Source: Carettochelys insculpta (taxonomy: Eukaryota > Chordata > Testudines > Carettochelyidae). From it: a stretch of 64,000 bases of DNA. The notes beneath the pieces were generated by a model that had not been told where the DNA came from, did not search any database, and saw only the letters and a list, made by a program, of their open reading frames with translations. The DNA is taken from NCBI RefSeq assembly GCF_033958435.1, contig NC_134161.1, positions 13,888,001 through 13,952,000 on the forward strand, in the 5' to 3' direction. Shown in pieces: positions 1 through 11,057 of the stretch. Numbering within the stretch: position 1 is the stretch's first letter; every line of letters begins with the position of its first letter. A program made the translations under genes and the position numbers.

Positions 1-126
1 GTTTGTTTCTGGATCTTGAACCAAACCTCATGGTTTGCTCCAACTGTTTTTATTGTTTCAGTAGATCTTACTTTTGGGATCCCTTCATGGTTGCCTCATA
101 GATGTTGGGGTTTCCCATCCTGAGAA
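1..126. other. unassigned flank
   Basis: AT-rich non-coding sequence with no convincing coding or repeat signature. It is the left flank of the PLE insertion whose target duplication starts at 127. Confidence 0.5.
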
Positions 127-178
127 ACTGGGAACAGTGATCAAGTAGCACTTTAAAGACTAGCAAAATAGTTTATTA

Positions 179-215
179 GGTGAGCTTTCGTGGGACAGAC
201 CCACTTCTTCAGACC
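179..215 (-). ncRNA. hammerhead-ribozyme-like motif, family A (left arm copy)
   Basis: On the minus strand the order is GGT, CTGAAGA, a stem-loop GTGGG/CCCAC, GAAA, GCTC, ACC. This is the layout of a minimal type I hammerhead: stem I GGU/ACC, core CUGANGA, stem II, GAAA, a very short stem III, then the cleavage site after UC. It is the inverted partner of the copy at 828-864. Activity is not shown. Confidence 0.6.
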
Positions 216-371
216 ATAGCCAGACCAGAACAGACTCAATATTTAAGGCACAGAGAACCAAAAACAGTAAGCAAGGAGGACAAATCAGAAAAAGATAATC
301 AAGGTGAGCAAATCAGAGAGTGGAGGGGTGGGGGGGAAGATCAAGAATTAGATTGAGCCAAGTATGCCATC

Positions 372-698
372 ATGTGCCAACAATGCCCAGATGCTTTGTA
401 TATTGGACAGACTTCTAACTCCCTTAGACAAAGAGTCAACGGGCACAAAAGAGACATCAAAACACTCCAGAGCCACAAACCAGTTAGTCAGCATTTTAAT
501 GGAATGGGGCATTCTGTCAGTGACCTCAAGGTATGTGTGTTACTGAAGAGAAATTATCGCTCCTTTTTAGAGAGAGAAGTGGACGACCTGACTTTTATAT
601 TCAAATTCAGCACATTAACACATGGTTTAAATCGTGATGGGAACTTTCTGAGTCAGTATAGGGGTTCGTCTGCATACTTGGCTCAATCTAATTCTTGA
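372..698 (+). pseudogene. PLE GIY-YIG endonuclease domain fragment
   Basis: A 108-codon open frame encodes the C-terminal endonuclease domain of a Penelope-like element. Residues near 9-13 read ALYIG, the YIG half of the GIY-YIG motif, preceded by CPD. Next come basic residues in RQRVNGH, then a histidine, and a glutamate in FLEREVDD that fits the metal-binding Glu. The end GLNRDGN followed by YRGSSAY matches the related copy on the minus strand at 61.8-62.2 kb. In intact PLEs this domain follows the reverse transcriptase in one ORF and nicks target DNA. Here the RT half is missing. The first Met is internal to the ancestral ORF and is not a true start. Confidence 0.8.
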
Positions 699-827
699 TC
701 TTCCCCCCACCCCACCCCTCCACTCTCTGATTTGCTCACCTTGATTATCTTTTTCTGATTTGTCCTCCTTGCTTACTGTTTTTGGTTCTCTGTGTCTTAA
801 ATATTGAGTCTGTTCTGGTCTGGCTAT

Positions 828-864
828 GGTCTGAAGAAGTGGGTCTGTCCCACGAAAGCTCACC
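828..864 (+). ncRNA. hammerhead-ribozyme-like motif, family A (right arm copy)
   Basis: GGT (828-830), CTGAAGA (831-837), a hairpin with GTGGG/CCCAC arms (839-853), GAAA (854-857), GCTC (858-861) and ACC (862-864). All conserved hammerhead core positions are present in the right order. Hammerheads are known in the terminal regions of Penelope-like elements. Predicted cleavage is between the final C of GCTC and the A of ACC. Stem III is minimal (AGCU), so efficient activity may require dimerisation. Confidence 0.65.
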
Positions 865-1005
865 TGATAAACTATTTTGCTAGTCTTTAAAGTGCTAGTT
901 GACTGCTTTTTGTTTTGATCGTGTATAGACTAGCACGGCTTACTCTCTGTTACTGGGAACAGTGATGTTTGGAACGCCAACATGCACCATCACATTGCTG
1001 TCTAA

Positions 1006-1300
1006 CTTGGGGGGTCAGCAACCTTTCAAAGGCAGAGTTCTGAAATTTGATCTTTTGACTTCTGTGAATGGTCTGAGTGCCGGTGATACTTTTATAAGTC
1101 CCTAATAATCCCACTTAGAATAGCTTCATTAATAAATAAATAAAGATGTAGAGCTTTGCTGTTTAGGTGGTGGTTGGTAGCATTAGCTGATGTTTTGTTA
1201 ATCCACAGGCGACCTGGCTTTGAGCAAGCTCTTGGCTGCATGGGGGGAGAAGGGGTTAGGCTGAGCTCCTGCTTGGCGTGGCATGCTGGATATAGTTAGA
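1006..1300. mobile_element. decayed hAT (Charlie-like) MITE
   Basis: It begins with GGGGGGTCAGCAACCTTT, close to the CAGGGGTCAGCAACC terminus of hAT elements. An A/T-rich interior follows, then a purine-rich stretch ending around GGCGTGGCATGCTGG. The right terminus and target duplication are not clear. The assignment rests on the left terminus and general resemblance to reptilian hAT relics. Confidence 0.45.
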
Positions 1301-1422
1301 TAACTTACATAGCGCCCATCATCATGTAGTGTCTGATGACTTTTAAAACTTTAGTGATTTTTTTCTGTGTCTTGAGAAACTGAGAAGTATTATCGCCTCC
1401 AGCTAGCAGACAGGAAAATCAG

Positions 1423-1880
1423 ATAGGTCGTTTCTACATAGGCCACTTCCAAGTGGCATGCTAATATACAGAGCAAAAGATGCTAATGAGGCATGGATAC
1501 AAATTCCTTGCACCTCATTAGCATAATGTCATGTGATTTGGAGTCTGGAAGACCATTCTTCCGGACTCCAAAATGCTGTGTAGTAGTGCGGCCCCAGGGG
1601 GACTTCTGGAAGGAAGTCCGCCTTCGGGAAGCCCCTTCTTCCCAAAAATTTTTGGGAAGAAGGGGCCTCCAGACGAGGGACTTCCTTCCAGAAGTCCCCT
1701 CTGGGGCCACACTTAAACACGGTGTTTTGGAGTCCAGAAGACCGTTCTTCTGGACTCCACATCACGTGACGTTATGCTAATGATCCATGGGGAATTTGCA
1801 TCTGTGCCTCATTAGCATCTTTCACTCTGTGTATTAGCATGCCACTTCCAAAGGAAGTGGCCTGAGTAGAAATGGCCATA
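1423..1880. mobile_element. palindromic MITE (Harbinger-like), TSD ATA
   Basis: A 452-bp element (1426-1877) flanked by ATA on both sides (1423-1425, 1878-1880). Its ends are inverted repeats: GGTCGTTTCTAC at the left, GTAGAAATGGCC at the right. Almost the whole element folds as one hairpin. The centre (about 1636-1661) is a perfect palindrome around CCCAAAAATTTTTGGG, and GCTAATGAGGC/GCCTCATTAGC form outer arm pairs. The 3-bp duplication and TCTAC-containing ends fit PIF/Harbinger MITEs. Short frames inside are products of the palindrome, not genes. Confidence 0.8.
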
Positions 1881-4800
1881 GAGAGAGACAATATGTCTTG
1901 TCTTGTCTAGGGATCTCTGTTGCAGAGTTAGGAATTGAATTGAACTCTTCTTACCTCCTAAGATCAGTGCTTTAAAAGTGAAATCGTACCTTCTTTTTCC
2001 TACCCACCAGCAAACCTGTGCCCAGTAGTGTAGCTATCCAATACTGGTTTGTTCAAAGTGGGATGCATAAGATTGTCTTTAAAAATTTCCCTACTTGTGA
2101 CAAAACCCATCCCTATATAAGATTGATTCCGCAAGCTGTGGGCTATGCATGGTTTAGCAAAGTGCTTAAGGTACAAAAAAGTTTGAAGTTGATTAAGGTG
2201 GAGTTAGAAGTGTGAATGCAGGAGACTTCATCATGCAGATGTATCACAAATGACCTTGCAACACTGAGATTTGTTGTCCCTGCCCAGGGAGTCAACAAGC
2301 TGCAATTGAGTATAATCTGTCCAGAAACAAAAACAGAGACTCTTTTGACGTTAATGTTTTTAACCTGCTCATAAGCAATTGAAAAAATAAGATGGAGGTG
2401 AGAGGCAGTTGGGTAACTGGTTAAAGTTTCTACACTACCAGTGATTAACATACTGTCTCTCTTAATCAACAAAGAAGACAACAACAAGAAACTATTCTGA
2501 AACAATTATCCTGCAAATAAATCATCATTTATAGTAACTGAGTGTTGGTCGCTGTCTTAATACAATATTTTAAATTTGGAAGGCTTCAGGCAAAATGGAA
2601 ATTAAGGCTGTTTAGCAGTATGTAGTACAAAGAGTTGTTTCCTCTCTAACAATTCCAAGGCCATAAAGATAAATCTGTCCTCACAAAACTAGACTGATAG
2701 GACTGGCTTGCTTTAGAATAAACACATTTTGCAGAGGAGATAGATTAGCAAATCCTAAATAGCGTTTCAATCTGCTGATCTTTCTTTTGGCATGCTTTGT
2801 CCAGTTACAGATTAAAAGTGTAATAGGACAAGAAAAAAATTAACAATCTGCACAGCCGCAAGCTAGTACAAGATAGAAATGGACTGATGAGTGACAGTAA
2901 CTCCTGCAGTCCAGAGTAAGGGCCCACTCTTTCAAGCACTATGCACAGCAGGGAGTGTTTGCAAGACTGGGTCCTCAATGTACAAAATAATACATTTCTG
3001 CAAAGAGAACACTTCAGGCAGATCCTTGCACCTTACCGAACACTGCCTGGGGTCCAAAAGACTCAGTGTGCGTGAGCACAGAGATCAGCGCACATTCCTC
3101 TCTTTTCAGGATTAGGGCATAGCTTGTTGGATCAAGTTCAGTTGCCAGCCACAAGTGATCCAAAAACCGTTGAGTCAGGACCCCCAAAATCATTAATCTT
3201 AAAAACGAAGAAGCAAGAATACCAGAATAGGACATTACTCGCTTATGGTTTTGTATCCGAGTGAGTAGACTGTCTTCATTTTCCTCTTGCGGTGAAGAGG
3301 ATTCTCTGTTTAGAAGCTGTCTTAAACTGTAGCAAAGATTAGTAGCTGGGTCAGCTTTTATATGGTATTGCTTTGTATCCGTGCATAGCAGCAGACAGAG
3401 GTTCAGTGAGGAAAAGCAACCTTTCCTTTTCATTAGGGGCATTTACAAAAAGTAGTCCTTTCTGTTATAGCTCAGAATTATTGTTTGCCAGGTTTGTGGA
3501 GAGAGATTCAAGGGGATGGGTTCCCTGCTCTAAAAATAGCCTCCTAAATTGATTGTGTTCCTGTCATGGTTTCCTTGGTGTTGGGTTTTTTTTTTTTCAT
3601 TTTCCATCAGAGATTTTTGATAAACTGTTTTCTTGAATTTCTTTTACGTGGACCTTCCCTGGGGTTGGTGGGCTGGTGGGTTTATTTTTGAATTACTGCC
3701 TTGCTTGGTAAAAGTATAGACCACTGAGATATTGACATTGTCATAGTAACTAGAACTGCAGCACTGGCTGGCAGCCAGGTATCTTGGTGAATCATGGCTT
3801 GAATGTGGGTGTCTCTGCTAAGGGAGTAACTTCTGATTCTTCCAACTGGAGGAATCAGTGAAGTTTTTTTGAGATAATTTGAACAGCTTGTTTCCCCCAC
3901 AGTTCTCTATTTCATTGCTATTATTTTAATGCTAGGATGTGAAAACTATTTCCTCCATGTTTCTGAGCCATAAGTACAATATTGTGCAGAAAGTGTTGGA
4001 AGGAATACTTTTTTTCTGTTGAAATTTAAAAATTAATTAAGAAAAAACATAATAAAACCTTCCACCTGGAATACTGAAATTCAATACTTGAATTTGAAAT
4101 TGAGAGGCACTTTAGAAGAGTTCAGAGTGTTGTACATTTGCATGTGATGTTACGTAGCACACTGGAATATGATAATTGCAGGCCATATTTTTAAAACACT
4201 TCCACCCTTTTTGCAAATTCACTTTGTGCCCATAATACCACAATCTGTTTTTGTGTGCTAGCTACTGCAAGTGCAAATCTTAACACTTGAATGGCCAGAG
4301 ACCTGATTCCGCACATCCAGAGATAATTTAAATGTTGGGATTACTGACAGTGTGATTTGTACCAGCACAAAGTGAAGCTGGGGTAGCGGGTCCCCTTTAA
4401 AAATCTGCTCTTCTAGGCTTTATTCTATGGTACTATCACCAGTTTATTTTGCTGTCTCTCTGGCTGACTGTGTGGCCTATCTATGGAACCCTAAGGGGTT
4501 TGTGGTTCTGTGTATTGAGAAAGGACCCTGGAACTAACATTGATTGGGTATGTATATGACCATGCACAGTCAGACATGAGGGGGAGAGAGAGTACTATCT
4601 GAACAACTGGCAGCCACCTTTTGTGTCTTCTTTCAATAATAAATCAGTATGTTTCTATTGTTTAACTGAACTCATACCAGTGTCGTCATTCTGACTACTC
4701 TGCTTTGCTCTCCCACGAATAAATAGATTGCAAGATTGTATAACAGGACCAAGGCTCCTGTGCAGGATACAGTTTACGGTGAGTCTTAGATACGAGAGAC

Positions 4801-6100
4801 ACAAGAACAGTACTGCAGAAAGCTTAAGATATTGTTTAATTTAAAAAAAATACTGTAAACACTTTCTCCTGGAGTCACTATGCCCCTACCAATTTTCAGT
4901 CATAAAAAGCAAGATTATATGATCACCTGAAAGAGAGAAAAATAAGGAAAATATATTCCACATGAGGGAGAATGGGAAGCAGGTTTCACATCTGTTCACA
5001 TCATGAATTCAGAAGTGTCTGTGCTTTACTATCTCATAGTTGAGAGATGCTGTATATTGTGCTTTTGTAAACAGATGTTTACAGGAATTTGGTGAAAACT
5101 TCAATGATTTGGATACATCTTTTAAAAATTTACTTTGATGCTGAAAGCAAGGGATGCCTTTACAGCAGTCCAATAGCCAGTCCTGCAAATGGTGATTCAT
5201 GTGAAAGATACGTACTTTCATAAGAAATACTCATTGAATGACTGTAAGTGTATGTAGAACGAGGTTATACATTTGCATTAAAGACCTTATCTGAATCCAG
5301 TTGAAGCTTATAGGAATCTGTCCATTGACTACAGTGGAAATCGGAGAAGGCTCTATGAACTCCATGATATATCAATGGGAGCTTTTCCACCAATCTGAAT
5401 GGGAACAAGAGTAAACCCTAAATTCATTAGCTTGAGCAAACTGCCAGGGAGTCTCCTTGAGCTTTGTTTGGTGGATTTGATTGATGGTTTTTGCTGGGGA
5501 AGGAGGAGGAGGGAAGGAAGAGGGCAGAGAGGCTCTGAAAAGTAAAGTCTCTCGCGTCAATAAATTGCTTTCACATCACATTCACCAGGAAGGGAATTTG
5601 TGGTTTATCTGCTCTATTTTCAGCCACTGTCATTGAGTTTAAAGAACTACCCCACCGGTTTTTCAGGCTTTCACAGGCTGTAGAGTTAAGATGGACTTAA
5701 GGAAGAGTTACTTACTTAAAAAGCTTGGGAGGTTAAAACTTGCCATTGATAGGAGTTTCCTGTCAGGATATCTAGGAGCAGATGGGCTTTGCCTTTCCAT
5801 ACGAAACTGCTGCCTTGCACTCGTTAAAAGTTAGTAAATTCCTTTTTGTTTTTATTAGCTTTGTTCTTGTATGTTTTAAAAGGAGGTATCAGTTTAAAAA
5901 TCACAGTCCTCTGAGTTTTCGTTAACCTGCCATAGTTAAAACAATACCTGAGATTTTTTTCCTGTATTGTTTGCTTTTGCTGCTCTGTGCATTTGACAAC
6001 ACCTAGTACATAGTCATTTTAATTCTTTCCTTTATTAGTCAGCTTTGCCTGCTTTGTTTTTTTTTTTTGTTTTGTTTTTGTTTTTTCCTTCCCACAAGCA
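1881..6100. other. unassigned non-coding stretch
   Basis: About 4.2 kb without a recognisable gene or well-defined repeat. Short open frames on both strands show no family motif. Homopolymer runs occur near 3578-3600 and 6057-6090. A segment near 5320-5400 contains CATTGACTACAGTGGAAA, possibly a relic of a dispersed ancient repeat. Confidence 0.4.
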
Positions 6101-6234
6101 AGGGGAGAGAGAAACACTTTTTTAAAAGGAGCAAAAGTGTAGTTGACAGGGAAACCCAAGGGTAAGAACAGAACCTGGAACGACCTCTAAGTTATTAAAA
6201 CACTGACTTAGTTTCCTTATTATGGTAAAGCCTC

Positions 6235-6400
6235 ACTGGGCTCGATTATTTTTATAATGGTAAAAGCCTCATTGAGGATCCATTGTGCTAAGTGCTATAC
6301 AGACAGAAAATAAGAGATTGTAAATTCTGTGGGTCAGGGAAAGTCTTAAGAAGACAAGAGATGCAGACTGAGAGAGGAGCATTTGCAGTGTTAGGAATAT
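6235..6400 (+). repeat. possible ancient LINE/SINE relic
   Basis: CATTGTGCTAAGTGCTATAC followed by ACAGACAGAAAATAAGAG resembles a widespread amniote interspersed-repeat tail. It is strongly diverged, with no target duplication visible. Confidence 0.35.
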
Positions 6401-6522
6401 ACGTCAGGTCTCCTACGATTTAGTGCAGTAGATGGAGCACTGCACTATGTTTGCCCTTCAGCCTGTGTTGTCATAATTTATGCCACTGAGGGGTGGGAGT
6501 AAACCATTCTCCATGCAACAGG

Positions 6523-6773
6523 AATTAAACCAGCGCTTCTCAAAGTGTGGTCTTGCGGCTCCGTACTGGTCCTTGGGGAAAAAAAAAATACTGGTCCTTA
6601 GAAAATATACAAATTATCACTATGTGCTATTATTATCATGAATAAATAATAAACAGTGAAAATGTATTCATTTTTCATTCTTTTTTTATGCGCATTTATA
6701 TTGTTGGCTGCAAAAAAGATACTGAAAAAACTTGGTCTCAACTGTATAAAATTTGGGAAACCCTAAATTAAAC
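6523..6773. mobile_element. short hAT element, TSD AATTAAAC
   Basis: The body is 6531-6765, flanked by perfect 8-bp copies of AATTAAAC (6523-6530, 6766-6773). The left end CAGCGCTTCTC and the inverse of the right end, TAGGGTTTCCC, match the hAT terminal consensus. The A/T-rich interior has no transposase. A second copy in inverse orientation interrupts the PLE unit at 26.2-26.4 kb. Confidence 0.8.
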
Positions 6774-7380
6774 TGATATAAGCACTCGTGTGAACAGTAT
6801 TGCTTTGTCTATCATAGAAGTGTTTTTATGCTGAGTAGAGATCACTCTCCCCTAGCTGCTGCAGTGCTGCATGTATATACAGGACCTAGATTTCCAATTA
6901 GTGCTATGTCGAAAGCTACTTGGAGGAGTGGCACAGACTGGATATATGTGACAGTGACACTGTGTGTGTGTGCTGGCTGCTGCTGGGTAAGTTTCTGATA
7001 GAAGCCACCCTCTGTCGCTTTAAGGGAAATCTGTCCTTCTCTGTCATCTTCCCCCTCCCCTGCTCTGCACTCCTGAGTAGGTCCCCATCCATGCTTCAGC
7101 CTAGAGCAGCTCTGCTGTGTCACCCTCTCTCTGATCCCTCCTCTGCAGAGATGGGGTATGGGAGCAGGAAAACACCCTGACTTTTATTACAGCCCATTCC
7201 CTGTTACGTCTACCCCTCCATGCAGCTAGCAGGAGAGTCCTTGGAGCAGCTCTGCTGCAGCCAGAACAAGGGTGGGGGAGGGGCAACTGAAAACAAGCTG
7301 CTGGCTGTAAGATATGGAGGGTCTGCTAATCAGCTGGGCGGGCTGGAGAGAAATGGTTGGCAGGAGGGATGCGAGGGCTG
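6774..7380. other. unassigned stretch
   Basis: Moderately G/C-rich near 7000-7350 with a short TG run near 6958-6970. No coding signature or repeat boundary was recognised. Confidence 0.35.
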
Positions 7381-7383
7381 ATT

Positions 7384-7465
7384 TTGCCCAACTCATCCTG
7401 ATCCCACTGAAGTCAAAAGTTTTTTATTGTGAACTGTAGTAGGATCAGGATTTGGCTGTAAATAA
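7384..7465. repeat. possible ancient dispersed repeat
   Basis: CCTGATCCCACTGAAGTC and the partly inverse GTAGTAGGATCAGGAT resemble a dispersed repeat common in bird and turtle DNA. Similar text occurs near 5320-5400 and 53750-53800. Assignment is tentative. Confidence 0.3.
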
Positions 7466-7658
7466 TGCAGTAGAAGTCCTATAAAAGACAGAAGACCCAA
7501 TCTAAATTCTGTTTCAAGTGTAAACCTGGAAAGGAGAGTTAGAACATTTAAAACTTATCCCAAACCATAATCTTCCTGTAATTCTTCTTAAATACCTTCT
7601 GAATGCTTTTTAAACATTGAGAGATTAAGCTATGCAAATTTGCTTTGTTTCAGCCTTC

Positions 7659-7807
7659 CTCTCAAATATCTGAAGCATCTGAAGAAGTGAGTTAACTCAC
7701 GAAAGCTCATGCTCTAAACTTTTCTGTTAGTCTATAAGGTGCCACAGGACCCTTCGTTGCTCTACAGATCCAGACTAACACGGCTACCCCTCTGATACTC
7801 TCAAATA
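7659..7807 (+). mobile_element. solo PLE terminal unit (family B), TSD CTCTCAAATA
   Basis: A 129-bp body (7669-7797) between perfect 10-bp copies of CTCTCAAATA (7659-7668, 7798-7807). It carries a complete hammerhead-like core, then GTTAGTCTATAAGGTGCC and a terminal CAGACTAACACGGCTACC block. This tail is shared with the inverted-arm units at 25.9-26.7 kb and 59.8 kb. Only one arm is present. Confidence 0.8.
7674..7713 (+). ncRNA. hammerhead-ribozyme-like motif, family B
   Basis: AGCAT (7674-7678), CTGAAGA (7679-7685), a hairpin GTGAG-TTAA-CTCAC (7687-7700), GAAA (7701-7704), GCTC (7705-7708), ATGCT (7709-7713). Stem I is a perfect 5-bp AGCAU/AUGCU pairing, and stem II is GUGAG/CUCAC where family A has GUGGG/CCCAC. 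Both differences keep base pairing. All core nucleotides are intact, making this the best-preserved candidate in the window. Confidence 0.7.
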
Positions 7808-10292
7808 GTTATTCCCATATTTAACAGAGATGGAAAGAGGCTGTGTAACCTGTGGAAGGTTTCATCACAACATGCTAGCAGAAAATCAGACTTTTGTCTT
7901 TGAGAGCCTTGATTTAACCACTAACCCACATTGTATTTCATTGCTGTCACTTTCTTGTATGTGCTCAGTCTTATGTACTTGGCAATTTAACAAAGCAGGA
8001 CAGGAAAAGGCTTGGTTTTCAGATTGTACCTTCATCTGATCAACTGGTAGTAGTATGCTCTGGGACTGCATAATTTATCTCACTTAGATCCTACTTTTGC
8101 AATCATCATAATGTTGAGTTGTACTTTACTCTGTGAATGGTCTCCTGAGATCAGTGTAGCCCTTAGTCACAGAGTCTGATACTACTCACCATCATTAATA
8201 ATAGCAGAACTGAACCCTTAGGATGGGGACCATGTGTTTACTTCATGCTGAGTACACTCAGCAGATAATAAATAGTTGTGATTTTAGTCTTCATTAAAAC
8301 AATCAAAGAAGTTCATGTATTTTTGTTTTCTTCGGATTGGATGTTGGTTTACCGTTTTATTATTCTCCAGACTCTCTCCCAGAGAAGCAGCTCATGCTTT
8401 CATCTGCTTAGGAAAGACTGTTCCTAGGTTCATTGAAAATAAAGTAGTTAGCTGAAATCTGTTCCTTTAGGGAAAAAATGGTAATAAGACCCTTGAATAT
8501 CAGCCACTTCTGTTCTATGCTCCTGCAGCTCTGAGAGAGGTTCATTTTTCAATTTGTATGTGAAATTTGACAAGTTGTTCCAGCTGTTACTTACTTGTGA
8601 ATAATGAGACAAGGACCACCTGGCTATAGATACGTATAAAAAGTTTTTATTTATTCTTAGCTATTTCACATCACAATAAAAATTCACAGAATTTTCTGGA
8701 TAACTCATTTCAGTTGTCTTTTATTCAGGAATGCACTAGCTGAGAGCAGTGATGAGCAGTAAAGAGCCATAGTCGGGAATGGCTTTTCTTCATCCTTCAT
8801 TCTTCATCTCATCCATTGACCTCACAGAATCCTGCCCAAAATGTCAGACTGTGTAGGTCATCTGGGGAGGAAAACAGTTGCAAGTTTGTGTGTTTCACTG
8901 ACAGAAAACTTGTGGGATGGACAGAATGGAGAATATGGGAAGAGCATTACACTGTAAATAGGATCTCTGATTAGCGGCACTTCATGAACATGCCTTCCCT
9001 TCCCATCCATAACTTAATACATGACTATTTTCTATTAGTCTTAATGGGATAACTAGAATTTTAATACACCATCTCATATGAAAGCCCCAGTTTCTGGGTG
9101 TGGAATTTTTTGTAAAATCATGGCTGCATATAAACTTTTCATTTCAGATGTTTTGATGTTTGACATTTGAGACTGTTGCCCCTGAAAAAGTTTATCTCAT
9201 GAATGTGTGTGACAGGTTTTTTGAGTGCTGCCCTGTGCTGCAAACCCATGGGGCAATGCCACTCTTGAGAAATAATACTTTTTAAGCCCCTGTTCCAGCT
9301 GTGAATAAATGGAGCATTGACATCACTGGTTCAGCTGGGCAGTAGTCTCTACATGGGTGTATTTAGTACACAGCTGCTCAGTGACATTGAGAATGTGTGG
9401 AGAAACCAGAAATTTGTTACGCATTGCATCAAAAATGCTCTATGAGAAGGTCTCACTTGGGCCAAAACTTGGTGTGCTTGTTGAACCCTCCACTTTTTTC
9501 TTTTAAAAAGAAACAAATATCATATTTTCTCCCGGAACACAATTGTCTCATTATATGCTGATGCTGGTGCACTTACAGCATTCACAAATGAGAGTCTACG
9601 TGTGGTAGAGAGTGGAAAACGAAACCTCCATAGATTTTGTGCTTTTTCAAATAATCTTTTTTTCTCTGCAAAATACATTGCAGTGCTTCCTTTCCAGTTT
9701 GTGTGGGTTTTGTTTCTTCACCTCCCTTGTAAATATTATTTTTTTCACCATTTTCCCCTTCATAGTAAAATAATAGATGTTTGTGTTGGGGTGAATAGCT
9801 AATAATTGAGATTAATGCCAATCTCTGAATGTGATATCTGTTTTCCTTCTCAGGCTATAAAATACTGAAAGCCTCGTGCTTCGCAGATTGTCAGGAACTG
9901 GTATTTTTATGGTTATAGGTAGTGCAAAGGAAAAGAATTTCTAATGTCAGTTCTATAATGTCCCCTCTGACCTATAAATGCCCCTGATAAAACTGGGTAC
10001 TCCAAATTTGGAAATTCAGTGTTGCTTATTGTGATTGCCCTTATTCGTGTATGAAGACGTCATAGCAGGATCAGTACCTGAAATAAGATCCACATGAGTG
10101 GGTCTCTTCTGACTGCAGTGGGGCTTTGTATTCACGGTAGAGAACACGGGGGTGTTTGTGACACTACATCCCATATGAGTGATGATAATACTGTAGCTTT
10201 TATGGTGCATTGGTTACAAAATGGGGTACATAAGGAGAAATTGGAAAAAGTTTTATGCTTTGCTGACTATAATTATTCTATTTGCATGCATA
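7808..10292. other. unassigned non-coding stretch
   Basis: About 2.5 kb, A/T-rich. Short frames on both strands lack recognisable domains. No bounded mobile element was found. Confidence 0.4.
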
Positions 10293-10624
10293 TACAGTTT
10301 GAAGCTCTAAAATCTGAAACTCTCTGGTCCAGCAACATCTGTGATCCAGCATGATTTTACTTAGATGGATGATCACTTTCCGTGGGTGTGGCTGAATATA
10401 CCCTGGTCCCTTAAAGGTTGTTTACAGCCACCAGTCCTGGCTCTCAGTGTTCTGTGCTGTTATTTAGCTGTAATTTACCCCCACATGTCTTCTAAGAGTC
10501 CAGTTTATCAGTGGAAGTGTTGGTAATGTATTAGACAATATTGACATCCCGTGGTCTGGCAAATTCTCTTTTCCAGCACCCAGTCAGGTCCTGAAGGTGC
10601 TGGATAAGAGAGGTTCAACGTGTA
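10293..10624. mobile_element. TA-flanked DNA transposon (Tigger/mariner-like MITE)
   Basis: The body 10295-10622 sits between TA dinucleotides (10293-10294, 10623-10624). The left end CAGTTTGAAGCTCT and the right end AGAGAGGTTCAACGTG are inverted relatives of CAGGTTGAGCCTCTCT. The interior block ACAGCCACCAGTCCTGG recurs in the copies near 19.86 kb and 58.39 kb. No transposase is encoded. Confidence 0.7.
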
Positions 10625-10996
10625 TCATTTTCGTATCTGAAGCCGTGACGATTGACAAAGGATCTCTATTTCAAATCCATTCTGGAGTGAACATTCCATG
10701 TAGCAGAAGTCACTGGTATTTTTTTATATAGCTTTGACCACAGGACGAGTGATCTTACTGGGAAGTATTAATCCATCCAGGAGTGTATGAGACAGCCTAA
10801 ATTTAGGGCACCTTTTCTAGCCTTCTCCCTGTGCGAGGTGGGCAGAGGGGTTGCTAAGAGCACTACTAAATTGCACACATCTTTGTCCAGTTGCTAGATG
10901 GCCATCTAATTACTGCTGCCCTACATGCAGATTCACTAACCTGTCCCTGTTACAGGACTGGGAAGGTTGGAAAGAAGCCAGCTCGTGATTGCTTTT
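10625..10996. other. unassigned spacer
   Basis: Non-coding spacer between the TA-flanked transposon and the hAT nest. Nothing specific was recognised. Confidence 0.4.
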
Positions 10997-11057
10997 AACA
11001 TGGGCAGGGGTCTGCAACCTGCAGCTCTGGAGCTGCATGTGGCTCTTTCTGGACTTC

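Larger units (their letters stand above)
127..966 (+). mobile_element. Penelope-like element with inverted left arm and 15-bp TSD
   Basis: The body (142-951) lies between two perfect copies of actgggaacagtgat (127-141 and 952-966), a 15-bp target-site duplication. The right part (about 370-951) reads on the plus strand: an endonuclease fragment, a pyrimidine-rich stretch, a hammerhead-like core and a terminal AGACTAGCACGGCT-type tail. The left part (142 to about 370) is an inverted, shorter copy of the same 3' region. An inverted terminal copy joined to a 5'-truncated body is typical of PLE integrations. The reverse transcriptase is absent, so this copy cannot move on its own. The high match between the arms suggests a fairly recent insertion. 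Confidence 0.85.

Noticed and set aside
3014..3442. 142-codon minus-strand frame
   Set aside because: No recognisable family, no splice context, and A/T-rich neutral DNA around it; probably chance.
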